From positions 52,436,001-52,500,000 of the forward strand of contig NC_091249.1 in NCBI RefSeq assembly GCF_042477335.2: DNA of 64,000 bases. The letters are read 5' to 3'. A program made the position numbers and the translations under genes. Positions 35,151 through 46,139 of the stretch are shown one piece after another. This DNA comes from Ovis canadensis. Lineage: Eukaryota > Chordata > Mammalia > Artiodactyla > Bovidae. Position 1 is the first letter of the stretch; each line of letters opens with the position of its first letter. The notes under the pieces are model-generated. The model was not told where the DNA came from and ran no database searches. It saw only the letters and a program-made list of their open reading frames with translations.

Positions 35151-35905
35151 CTTCCCTGGAGAAAAGGGAACGCTCTTGCACTGTTGGTGGGAATATAAAT
35201 TGATACAGCCACTATGGAAGAGGTATGGAGATTCCTTAAAAAACTAGGAATAAAACCACCATATGACCCAGCAATCCCAATCCTAGGCATATACCCTGTG
35301 AGGAAACCGAAACTGAAAGAGACATATGTATCCCATTGTTCACTGCAGCGCTATTTACAATAGCTAGAACATGAAAGCAACCTAGATGTCCATCGACAGA
35401 TGAATGGATAAAGAAGTTGTGGTACATATACACAATGGAATATTACTCAGCCACACCTTTTGAGGTAGATGAATCTAGAATCTATTATACAGAGTGAAGT
35501 AAGTCAGAGAAAGATAAATATCATATTCTAATGTGTATATATAGAATCTTAAAAATGGTGCTGAAGAATCTGTTTACAGGGCAGCAGTGGAGAAACAGAC
35601 ATAGAGAATAGACTTACGGACACAGGGAGAGGGGAGGAGAGGGTGAGATGTATGGACAGGGTAACATGGAAGCTTACATTACCGTATGTAAAATAGCCAA
35701 CGGGAGTTTGCTGTATGGCTCAGAAAGCTCAAACAAGGGCTTTGTATCAACCTAGAGGGGTGGGATGGGGAGGGAGATAGGAGGGAGGTTCAAAAGGGAG
35801 GAGATATATGTATACCTATGGCTGACTCATATTGAAGTTTGACAGAAAATAACAAAATTCTGTAAAGCAGTTATCCTTCAATAAAAAAATGAAAAAAAAA
35901 GCGCA
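35150..35905 (+). mobile_element. L1 LINE 3' end (ORF2 C-terminus plus 3' UTR)
   Basis: Begins inside ORF2 ('gaaaagggaacgctcttgca'), carries a remnant of the C-terminal Cys-containing segment (ctagatgtccatcgacagat, cacaatggaatattactcag), then the 3' UTR and the 'ccttcaataaaaaaatg' tail. 5'-truncated. Confidence 0.9.
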
Positions 35906-36079
35906 TCTTTTATTGGTAGCATATAGTTGAATATGGCTTTTATATGTAGTCTGACATTCTTTGCTATTTAGTTGAAATAAATATTTCATTTACATTTTTA
36001 AAAAATAAAGAAAAGTGATGTCTTTGCATACTGAGAATATATATAAAAAAACAAAACAAAAAAAAGAAGAAAGAAATAG

Positions 36080-36345
36080 TGTCACTCCTTCCTCCCACCT
36101 CCAGCCTTAAACAATCACTAATCCACTTTCTGTCTCCACAGATTTGCTCTATTTAACATTTCATATAAATGGAATCATATAACATTGGCTTTTTTGGGAC
36201 TAGCTTCTTTCACGTAGCATAATGTCTTCAAGGTTCATCCATACTGCAATGTTTGTCCCTTTATGTCTTTTATGAGTGAACAATATATGATGTATGGATA
36301 CATCACATTTTGTTTACCCATTGTTTGAGCTGCTGTAGTCCACTT
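36080..36345 (-). mobile_element. Older L1 (L1M-type) fragment
   Basis: Antisense 3' L1 wording ('ataaatggaatcatataaca', 'cttctttcacgtagcataat', 'atacatcacattttgtttac'), diverged from the ruminant L1 copies. Confidence 0.65.
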
Positions 36346-36599
36346 TTTGCTGGTTCCACTTTCACCTTCTCTGGACCAAGATCAATGTCTCCTGTTCTCT
36401 GTCTTATTCATTGCCAGCCAGTCCTCTCAGATCTGCCAACTCTTCTCAATGGTATCCTTGACAAAATACCTACAGGGACCTTTAAAGCTGGTGTCTGCTT
36501 TCACCTAGATGGCAACTCCGTGTGGCAATCTAGCTGACTGTCAAGTCGAACACATGCTTTGTGGCATCAACAACTATAAAGTCAACTATTAGAGTGGAA

Positions 36600-36810
36600 G
36601 GACTTCCCTAGTGGCTCAGACTGTAAAGAATCTGACTGCAATGCAGAAGACCTAAGTTCAGTCCCTGGGTTGGGAGATCCCCTTGAGGAGGGCATGGGAA
36701 CCCATTCTAGTATTCTTGCCTGGAGAATCCCCACGGACAGAGGAGCCTGGCAGGCTACAGTCCATGGGTTCACAAAATGTCAGACACGACTGAGTGACTA
36801 AGCACAGCAC
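36600..36810 (+). mobile_element. Bov-tA SINE with 12-bp target-site duplication
   Basis: Forward copy flanked by ATTAGAGTGGAA (36588-36599) and ATTAGAATGGAA (36811-36822), one mismatch. Confidence 0.95.
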
Positions 36811-36822
36811 ATTAGAATGGAA

Positions 36823-37380
36823 ATCCCAGGGCAGGTGGCATGCATGGTCTCCAGTGATTCCTCTTTGTATACGTTGAAGTATGCAGGGCCCTCTAGAACC
36901 CATCATCCATCCTTTCAGTTTCTCGGTGTCTGAGCCTCTATCTTATGTTTTAGGAGTTTCCCCAAAAGAAATAACACAATCTTCCCAGAAAATAACAGAT
37001 GCTTTCATTTGCAGCCTCCTCACTGCTCTTCTGGAATCAGATATACTCATTCAGACTCTCAATCTGGACATAGAAACAATAAACTTGAAATCAAGCAACA
37101 GCTAATCGAATTTACCTCAGTGGGGCTCTGAGCTCAATTTCCTGCCCTCCTAAATGCTACAGGAGAGATGAAAACAAACAAACAAACCACAACCCTCTAT
37201 TGCACACAGCTAAGAACCTGACATGATAGAGCCCTGTGTTTGTGTTAGAAGGGGCAAATGACCCAGTGTAGGATGGTGATCAGGTGTTCTAAAATTGCCT
37301 CTCTGCAAAGTAAGATTTTTAAGATCAATTGAGGCAAACAAATGATTAAAGAAAGATAAAATAGCTCCTGGAGACTCACG
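36823..37380. other. Intergenic, possible ERV leader/gag 5' sequence
   Basis: No clear frame is kept. It lies directly upstream of the gag-like remnant and may belong to the same provirus. I see no defined motif. Confidence 0.3.
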
Positions 37381-40300
37381 TTCTTCTTCCCCAGCCTCTT
37401 TGTCTCAGGCTCTGCCTCTAGCACTGTCTTGTTCCCCTCTTCTGGGGACTAGTGCTCAGACCCTGCCTCCAGGGTCACCTTTTCCCTTCCCCCTTTATAC
37501 TGCCTATTCCTCCTCTGTACCCTCAGTTTCCCCACACTAATTTTCTCACTGAACTTCCCTTTCCTCCTGAAGCTCTCCTCAGCCCATTTTCTTCTGAACC
37601 CCTCAGAACCTGTCCCTTTGAATTAAGTAAGCTTTCTGAGAATCCAGAGGTTAAACTCTTAAATTTTTATATTCTTTGGACTAAAACTGAACTGTAAGCA
37701 TTCTTCAAAGTGTTTCTCAAAGTAAACAAAGATCCTCACAGATTTGCTAAGGAATTTAATGTCAGTCTTACCAATCTTGTTTCTTTGATCTATATCAGTT
37801 AGATCATAAGCTTGTTGGTGAAGGCCATTGCCAGCATTGAATGAAAATTTCTGATTGGGAAAGTCCTGAAAGGTCTAGAATTAGAACCAGGAGAGCAACA
37901 TTCTAACTTATACCATCAGGCCCAAGAAATCCCTAGATGACTTCATTGGGCAATTCCTAGCACTTTTCCAAAGCTTAAGGGTTGGAATAAAGGAACAAAA
38001 CTCATGCTTACATACAAACATCTGATGAATCTGTTCATCGCTATTATAATCAACTTCAGGTTATTTTAAAGAGAATTCTGGTCTTCTTTCAGATGTTGAT
38101 CCCACTCATGTAGATTTAACTCTGATTATTAATGGTCTGAACAAGGATCTAGTAAAAATGAACAGGGTGTAATGGGAAACTGTCCACTCCAGATTTAGTT
38201 AATCTGATAAACCAGCTCTCTCACACTCTGGATGAGTCACCTAAAAGGAATACTGCCAAAATTCTTAATCTTAAATTTCAGCAAATAAAATTTCCTAAAA
38301 GAAACAAAAACCTTCCTAGTTTCTGTTATTAGTGCAAAGAGGACACTGGAAAAGAGATTGTTAACAGACTCAAGCATTTCAGGCACCATCAGCCCTCTAA
38401 CCGGTCTTTCCAACTTCTTCCCAATTTCAAGTTGTGGGGCTCCAAGGAACTGTAGGGGCTTTTCTCAATCCTTCCTCTTAATCAGCTTGGAGAACCATTC
38501 CTCCAGATTTGAGATGGATCTCTTCTAGTCCATCTGAGCCACTCTTGATGCTCAACCCCACTACTAGAAAGCAGTCCCTTCCTTGAGTTCAAATAATGGG
38601 GATCTCTAATGAGATTCACAAGAGATTCCTGTCTGTGAACTGATCCCCTGTTGTTTGGGCCCTTTGAGAGACACACACTCTTTTCTCCTTAGTTCCTCTA
38701 CTGCCCTTCATATATTACGCTAATAATTCTTCTTAAAGTAGTATCATGCTGAAATTACTTTCTTCTGAAAAGGGAAAATAATTCTGGAATTTGACAGTAG
38801 TCATCAAAGCAGCCAACCAGATGAATTAAGTGACTCTTTGACATCTTTTTTTTTTTTTAAGTTTGCAAATTCTTTATATTTCCAGCTATTGAGACAACAT
38901 TTCTGAGTTGAAGTTACCTCTAGCAGCAAAACCAGAGCCAGCTATTAAGCAGCCAGAATGCTACAGTATACATGACCATTTATTTTTAGCATGTTCTTTG
39001 TTCTCCTCTTCCAGAAGCTGCAGACATCTGTTTATCTGTAGTCATAATGAAGCTGTATCTACAACTGTCATGTCTCCTGAAGTTCCTTCAATCATTGCAT
39101 ATATATTTGAAAAGCCATAGATGGAGTCAGTTCTAACCAGCTGTCCATTTTGGTGAACAGCATTTTCACTCATAGAGAGCTTTATTTTTAGCCTGCCAAC
39201 TGCATGGATTTCTTCATTTTGAGGGGATGGAGGAGGTCCTTCTAAATCCAGAAAATGTAGTGGTCTTTCACTTAGGGTAAGTACAGGAGGTGGTATTTTT
39301 AGTTCCATAGGCTTAAAGGGAGTTGACTGTGTAAGGTCTGGTCTTGAAATCTGCTGGTCTTGAAAACGGAATGTTCATTATTTCCTGCTACAATTCTCTC
39401 TGGAAGCTGCATAATCACACTAGCATTTGAAACTCCTTGGAATCCTTGTTCCAGGTCAGCATTTGTTGGTGCTATCTTTCATTTTTCCAGGACCCTCACT
39501 TACTGACCTTTGGTGTATTCCATTTCCTACTGAATTTGACTAATTTCTGCCATCTCAGCAGCAGTAGAAGGAAATGCTGCCCCACTCACTACATGTATAC
39601 TAACTACTGCTTGCTTTCTGGCATTCTCTGCTTCTTAGCTTCCTATTAAATCCTTTAACTTGCCTCAATATGCATGTGCTGGACTAAGAGCCACTTCTGT
39701 CCCCATGGGTCCACTGGAGGGTCCCCAGCAAGGGCCACCACCCACTGGCCCTCCTTTTTGACATCTTTTATCAGCTCTGTCTCTGAGCCGATTCTGGAAA
39801 CACTGATCATTTATCTTTATTAAATCAACTACTGCCCTCCTTATAGACAAAATTGCCAACTGATACTGACAAAATTCACAGTGTACTATCCATTGATTCA
39901 AATAGATCCCTCAAAACCCCTTCCCAGAATTAAGCAATATAAGTAAAGAATCCTTTCATGGCATAAAGCCCACGATAGGACATTACAAGTCTCAAAGACC
40001 CATTTCTTGGAATAGTTCCTGTAATATCCCTATTTTACTAATGAGAAAAACTGAGGGCTGAGGGTGGAGGTTTACTGAGGACCACAGAACAATAAACAAT
40101 GTTGTTATCTTGCCACACCCTGTTCTTAACACTCATACTTTACTAACATCCATTCCCACTGGATGTAAATGTTCCACTGTAATTCAATTTATGCAATGCA
40201 TTTTTTAGTATTTCAGCTGATGGACTATTGTGTATCATTTTTGCCTTCACCTTGGAATAAAGCCAATTCACCTGGACAGTAATGCCTCAGGGTTTTACTG

Positions 40301-40585
40301 AGAGTTCTTATTTCTCACAAATCCTCAAGGCTGATCTAGATAATATAAAGTTCCCGGAAATTCTACTTTGTTGCAATATGTGGATGATTTGCTTTTTTGC
40401 TGTCCTCAGGCCTCTTCACAGGAAGGCAGCATCCACTTGCTAAAGCTTTTAGCACTAAAGGGACACGAGGTTGTCAAGGAAAATCGTAGTTTGCCCAAAC
40501 CCAGGTTTGATATTTAGGGCATCTGATATCAGAACAAGAGTTATACCAAGTTACAGATAGGTTTTATGGTGTCTTTAAGTGTCTC
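37380..40585 (+). mobile_element. Endogenous retrovirus internal region (class I/gamma-type), degenerate
   Basis: Plus-strand gag-pro-pol order with many stops and frameshifts. Proline-rich gag sequence lies at about 37460-37620. Capsid-like text follows to 38280. A single CCHC-type zinc knuckle at 38323-38362 is broken by a stop and a one-base deletion. Protease-like sequence lies at about 38480-38820. A reverse-transcriptase segment at about 39980-40560 includes a YVDD box (40377-40388). A single zinc knuckle and the residue context fit gammaretrovirus-like elements. The element is interrupted by an MFF pseudogene (38850-39756) and is lost from about 40590, where L1 begins. No integrase, env or paired LTRs are found. 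It cannot encode a functional product. Confidence 0.85.
38850..39756 (-). pseudogene. MFF: MFF processed pseudogene (mitochondrial fission factor retrocopy)
   Basis: Intron-less minus-strand copy of an MFF mRNA, in order: 5' UTR-like sequence (39756-39600), AEMAEIS near 39545, NADLEQGFQGVSNASVIMQL and PERIVAGNNE near 39390-39460, PPVLTLSERPLHFLDLEGPP, GRLKIKLSMSENAVHQNGQL, GTSGDMTVVDTASL, then LQLLEEENKE and the tail-anchor remnant FWLLNSWLWF near 38930. Stops and frameshifts interrupt it. An oligo(T) run (38850-38858) is the copied poly(A) tail. The direct repeat TTTGACATCTTTT at 38837-38849 and 39757-39769 shows L1-type retroposition. MFF itself recruits DRP1 to mitochondria; this copy is not expected to make protein. 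Confidence 0.93.
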
Positions 40586-40589
40586 CAAA

Positions 40590-42848
40590 CCCTGTCTCTT
40601 GGCTTGCCTATTCTGGATATTTTGCATAAATGGAGTCATACAATGCATAACCTTTGTGTCTGACTTCCTTCACTTAGCATAATGTTTACAAGGGTCATCC
40701 ATGTTTTGGCATGTATCTACATTTTATTCCTTTTTATTGCTGAATAATATTTCACTGTATGGATATACTACATTTTATTTATCTATTCACTGAGTGATAG
40801 ATACTTGAGTTGTTTCCATCTTTTGGCTATGATGATTAGTGCTTCTTTGAACAGTGTGAACAGGTTTTTGTGTAAACAATTGTTTTCAGTTCTCTTGGGT
40901 ATATACCTAAGAGTTGAATTTCTTGGTCTACAGTAATTCTGTATTTAACATGACTAAACTGTTTTCAATAGCAGCAGCACCTTTTAACAGTTCCATCATT
41001 CATGCACAAGGGTTCAATTTCTTCACATCCTTACCAACATCTGTTATTAAAACATAGCCATGTGCTATTTTTGGATTTATTATATCACATAATGGATCTT
41101 ATATATCTCATTGTGGTTTTGACTTGCATTTCTTGCATTATGATTTATGATGTTGAACATCTTTTCATTTGGCTATTGGCTGTTTGTATATTTTCCTTAG
41201 GGAAGTGTCTACTTTGCCCCCCTTTTAATGGCATTGTGTTTTTTAATTCAATTGTGTTGCATTACGAATTTTTAAAAAAATGTTTCAGACTTGAGGCTTT
41301 TAGAAAATATTTGCAAATATCATGTTCCATTCTATGAGATGTCCTTTTAATTCTCTTGCCAGTGTCTTTTAGTACACAAAAGTCTTAATTTCAATGATGT
41401 TCAATTCATTGACATTTTCTTTGTTTGCTTGTATTTTGTGTCATATCTAAGAAAATGTTGCCTAATTCGAGGTCATGCAGATTTTCACCTACGTTTTCTT
41501 CTAAGAATTTTATAGTTTTTAAAAGTAGTTTTAGCACTTACCTTTAGGTTTTGATTTATTCAGAGTTAATTTTTGTATGTGTTGTAAAGTAGGTGTCCAG
41601 AATCATTTTTTCTTTTGCATGTGGATATCCAGTAGTTTCAGCATTAGCCACTGATGAGACTATTTTCCCCACTGAACAGTCTTTTTACTCTTGTAAAAAA
41701 TCAATTTTACAATTTTTTTGGTAGACTCTCAATTTGATTCCATTAAACTACATATTTTTCTACATGCCAGTACCACACTGTTCTGATTACTGTAGCTTTG
41801 TAGTAAGTTTTGAACCTGGGAAATGTTCTTCTAGATGTGTTCTTTTTCCAGATTGTTTTCACTGTGTGGGATCCCTTGCAATTACATAGGAATTTTAGGA
41901 TCTGCTTTTCCACTTCTGCAGAAAAGCTATTGGAATTTTGATAATGATTGTATTGAATTTGTAGATCATTTTGGTAGCATTGTTATTTTAACAATATTAT
42001 GTCTTCCAGTTCATGAATATCAAATGTTCTTTCCATTTATTTACATCTAGGTCTTCTTTAATATATTTCAACAGTGCTTTGTAGTTTTCAGTGTATAAGT
42101 CTTGGGCTTACTTGGTTAAATTTCTCCTTAAATACATTATCCTTTTTGATGCTATTGTACATGAATTTTCCTTTTATATTTTCTATTACATGCATGTAAA
42201 AATAAAACTGATTTTTATGTGCTGGTCTTGTATCCTGAAACACTGTAAACTCACTTGAAAGTTCAAATTGATTTTTGATGGTTGTTTGGGTTTCTATATA
42301 TAGAGTCATGTCATTTGAAAATTGAGAAAATTCTTGCTTTCTAGTTTGAATGCCTTTTATTTCTTTTCCTTGCCTAATTGCTCTGACTACAACTTCCAGT
42401 ACAGTCTTGAATAAAAGTAGCAAAATCAAGCATCCTGTTTGTTCCTAATCTTAGGGGGAAAGCTGCCAGTTTTTCATTCTTCAATATGAGATTAGCTGTG
42501 GATTTTTCATAATGTACTTTATCATGTTAAGGAATAGAAGGAAATTTCCTTCTCTTCCTGGTTTGCTCTGTAATTTTATCATGAAAGGTTACTGAATTTT
42601 GAGGAACGTTTTTCCTGTATCAAGATGGTGTGTGTGTGTTTTGCCTGCATTCTACCAGTGCAGTGCATTATATTGATTGATTTTCTTATGTTGTACATAT
42701 CCTCAATTTCTGGGATAAATCCCACACAGTCATAGTTTTTTATCCCACATTTCTGTTAACTTGGCTAGGAGTTGGGCAACCATAGGTGCCAGAGTCTTCA
42801 AATTCCTCTAGTATCCTTGTCTTTGTCTCCACTACTGACAAAACACTA
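40590..42848 (-). mobile_element. Older L1 (L1M-type), 3' half in reverse
   Basis: Antisense L1 wording is continuous: 'tgaataatatttcactgtat', 'gttgtttccatcttttggct', 'ttgtggttttgacttgcatt', 'agtttcagcattagccactg'-type text and others. The minus strand contains ORF2 remnants with many stops. The strongly diverged copy ends near the SINE at 42862. Confidence 0.75.
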
Positions 42849-42861
42849 AACACTCCTGAAG

Positions 42862-43003
42862 TGAAAGTGAAAGTCGCTCAGCTGTGTCCAGCTCTGCAAC
42901 ACAGAATTCTCCAGGCCAGAATACTGGAGTGGGTAGCCTTTCCCTTCTCCAGGGGATCTTCCCAACCTAGGGATGGAAGCCAGGTCTCCTACACTGCAAG
43001 TGG
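42862..43003 (-). mobile_element. Bov-A SINE with 13-bp target-site duplication
   Basis: Reverse Bov-A body ('gtgaaagtcgctcagctgtg' to 'ctacactgcaagtgg') flanked by AACACTCCTGAAG (42849-42861) and AACACTCCTCAAG (43004-43016). Confidence 0.93.
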
Positions 43004-43016
43004 AACACTCCTCAAG

Positions 43017-44520
43017 GAGTCTGTATCTTGTAGCTCCTTCTGCTGTAATCTGTAGAGTTGCTGGTGTGATGGCAGGTTCTGGGGTGGGGGGGTCAGGGTG
43101 TGGTGGAGTCTATAATTTTCCAATTAAACCTGTCTTAGTGGGACTGTCTAGGACAGATATTTATCCAGTGGTACAGCTTTCTCCCAAGTTCCTTGCCCTG
43201 TGCTCTCTCCTCTGACTGCAGCATTCCTAATCTTTTTCCTTGAATAACCCCCCACCCCCCAACTCCATGTTTATTTTTTCCCCCTCCTTAGTGAGACAGG
43301 AAGGTTGGATGGGGCTAAAGTAGGAGGAATGTCCTTATCTCAGCTAGCATAAGACTCTGGTAAACTCTTTTCCCCAGGAGAGCAGACATTTTTGGTGAAC
43401 TCTAGATGTGTTTCACAGTGGTTATCCTTCATCTCTTAGAGCACTGAGGGAGTATTTCTCAGGTCACCACCACGCAAATCCATCGGAGTTTCTGAATCTA
43501 ATGGCAGAGGAAATGTGGGCAACCTCTTAAGACTGTAGCCCCCAAGGAATTTCTCACTCTCAAGACAGTCCACATTCAACCTTTGGCAATTTATCAAAAT
43601 GAGCATTTAATATTTCTAACATTTCATGGTTCCTGTAGTTTCTGTTCCAGGTAAGCAGATCTGTATTTCTCTGGAATACAGGTATGCCTGTCATACCAGA
43701 TTTTGCATACCAGTGTTGCAATTTGCCCAGCAATCTCAGTTCTCAGGAATATAAAAGGAAAGTCAATGATTTTCAGCCTGTCCAACTTATTCTTGTTCTA
43801 AGGATGTGAGTGATCACTTTCAAGATGTTCACAGCATAGAAGCTAAATCAGGAAGTCCAAACAAGTTTTTGAATGCTGGAAAATTGAAGATTATAAAATG
43901 CAAACAAAATCACAAAAACTCTTTAACTCCTTAAATGTTTAAATGCTCAAGTAATGCAACAATTTCACAATAATTACTCTGGGGTCAGTAGAATGTCAGA
44001 TTTTGTCTGTGCAGAATAATGCACAAGTGCAGAACTGTGCGCAGGATAGCCAACACCTTGCATAGAATCCACTACACTTTGATTCAACTTTAAATTGTTT
44101 GCACTCCTGCGTATACACCAAAACTTGCATTTTGTATTATCTCTATGAAAAGCAGTACACTTCTCATTAACTCATTAAGTGAGCAGCAGCCTTCTAAGCA
44201 AGACTTTTTCATAAGAAAAACATACAAGGAAAGGGAATTTTTTTCTGATATTGTGATTACCTGCACGTTGGGCTATGTTTTAAAAACATGAGGTATTTTA
44301 GATCTTTAATAATCTCTGTAATAGTAAACAGAGCTATTACATTTTGTATTATTGTAGCATTTTATCCTGGCACCTAAAATTTGCTTTCAATTTTAGAATC
44401 AGAAAACACTCCTGGAATGTTTGACCAGTTATCTGTGCTGAAAAGGTTGATCATGATGATACACAATGTGGACAATCTTAAAACTTCTGCTGTGATTATT
44501 TTCATCTGAATTTAATTAAT
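43017..44520. other. Intergenic, nothing recognised
   Basis: Contains a G run (43084-43090) and a C-rich stretch near 43250. No gene, RNA or repeat could be assigned. Part may continue the old L1 on the left. Confidence 0.45.
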
Positions 44521-45345
44521 TTTTTTTGATAGCTGAAGAACCACATATCTCTTAGGTTTAGCTGTTAGTAGATACTTGTTTATAACTGACTTTCTATCAT
44601 TTTTTGTACTGAATGAACAGTTTCATACTGCAAAAAATGTTTCAAAAGACTTTTCCCCTCATTTAATAGATAACCAGTGATCTGAAAGTTAATCACAAAT
44701 CTACGTTTGCATTCAAGATTCAAATACACAAATAAAAAATAGATCTTAGCAAACAGCACAGAAATTGAAAACATTGAATTTGATAGTCTCATAGCATCAT
44801 TAATGTATTTGTCACTCATTAAGCTAAATTTATAACAGTAAATTGGGGTTAAACTGTTGAAGTGGTTTCAACCTGTCAATAAACTGAACTTTGGTATGTG
44901 CTGCAGAAAAAATGAATTTCATATATGGCTGCAAAGGAGAGCTGTATCTGCAAGGAACAATCTCTCCAATGAAAGCCACAGCTGATCTTGTACAAGGTTT
45001 TGGGAAGCTTGGTCCAAGGATTGGTGGATTTTCAGAAGCAGGAGTGTTTATGGAATGACAGTCTTTCAACTATGTTAGTGTAATCACTAGAATAAAGCTG
45101 TTATTGATGGGCATACTTTCAGAAATATAGTTACTGAACTGAGGCATTTGCTGATTGACTTGTTTACAGGCATGGGATGGTAAACAATTGGCTGACTTTC
45201 AGAAGCTGGAGTCTCATTAGCTTGCTAACTGTCAGATGCAGGGGCCACTGCTGCTGATTTTTAGAGGATGTGTACTGATCCAAAGTAATCTCTAATTAAT
45301 AGTGATTACTTGCTTACAACTTGAGACTATGACCAAAAAAAGTCT
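44521..45345 (-). pseudogene. Possible decayed retrocopy, parent not identified
   Basis: The minus strand has two tandem open stretches. The first is 79 codons (45069-44830), ending KFIFSAAHTKVQFIDRLKPL and then QQFNPNLLL-stop. It is preceded, with stops, by coding-like text (VNQQMPQFSNYISESMPINN) in the same direction. The downstream 79-codon stretch is probably 3' UTR-like. An A8 run on the minus strand at 44520-44528 could be an eroded poly(A). No parent gene recognised. Chance open frames are an equally fair reading. Confidence 0.25.
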
Positions 45346-45406
45346 TTTTTTTTTAACATGGAAAAGAAGACTTTCAATTCTCAGTTACCTTCTCCCACCC
45401 TACCCC

Positions 45407-45606
45407 CCAGGCTTCCCTGGTGGCTCAGTAAAGAATCTGCCTGTAATGTGGGAGACCTGGGTTTGATCCCTGGGCTGGGAAGACCCCTGAAGGAGGGCAT
45501 GGCAACCCACTCCAGTATTCTTGTCTGGAGAATCCCCATGGACAGAAGGGCCTAGTGGACTACAATCCATGGGGTCGCAAAGAGCCAGATGTGACTAAGT
45601 TTAGCA
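45407..45606 (+). mobile_element. Bov-tA SINE
   Basis: Forward copy starting 'ggcttccctggtggctcagt', with a short deletion in the tRNA head. Flanked by C-rich near-repeats (ccaccctaccc / ccaccctcacc). Confidence 0.92.
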
Positions 45607-46139
45607 CATACCCCACCCTCACCCTGCACCCCTCCAACTTTGGTCTTTTCTCAGCCAAAAATATAGGAGAGACTATAAAGAATTATTCAGATCTCTGTGG
45701 AGGTACAATTTTCAGCTAGCTTTGCTATTTAAGGAATTTAAGTGCCAATTATTAAAACAGAAATACAGCTCTAACTGCTCAATTTTCATTATCGGGAAAA
45801 AAATACAACTAATTACATTAAGGGAGACGTAAAAAAGACCAACACAACATGCAGTTCAAAATCAGTCCATACAAGACATATGCACTATATACAGGATACC
45901 TGTCAAACTTATTTGCCATCTTAGCTTTCTTCTCACCCACCAACCTCATTTATTTGCTTCTGAACACCATTTTATTTGTTCTAATATATTGTATCCTACT
46001 CTCCAAATGTGCTGTTCCTGTTTTAATTTGGACTCTTATTCATCTATCACTTGAATTATCATAGCTCAGATTTCTAGGCATCAGTCTACACAGCTTGAAT
46101 AAATCCTAGATACATTCTCTACACACTGTTGCCAAAACA

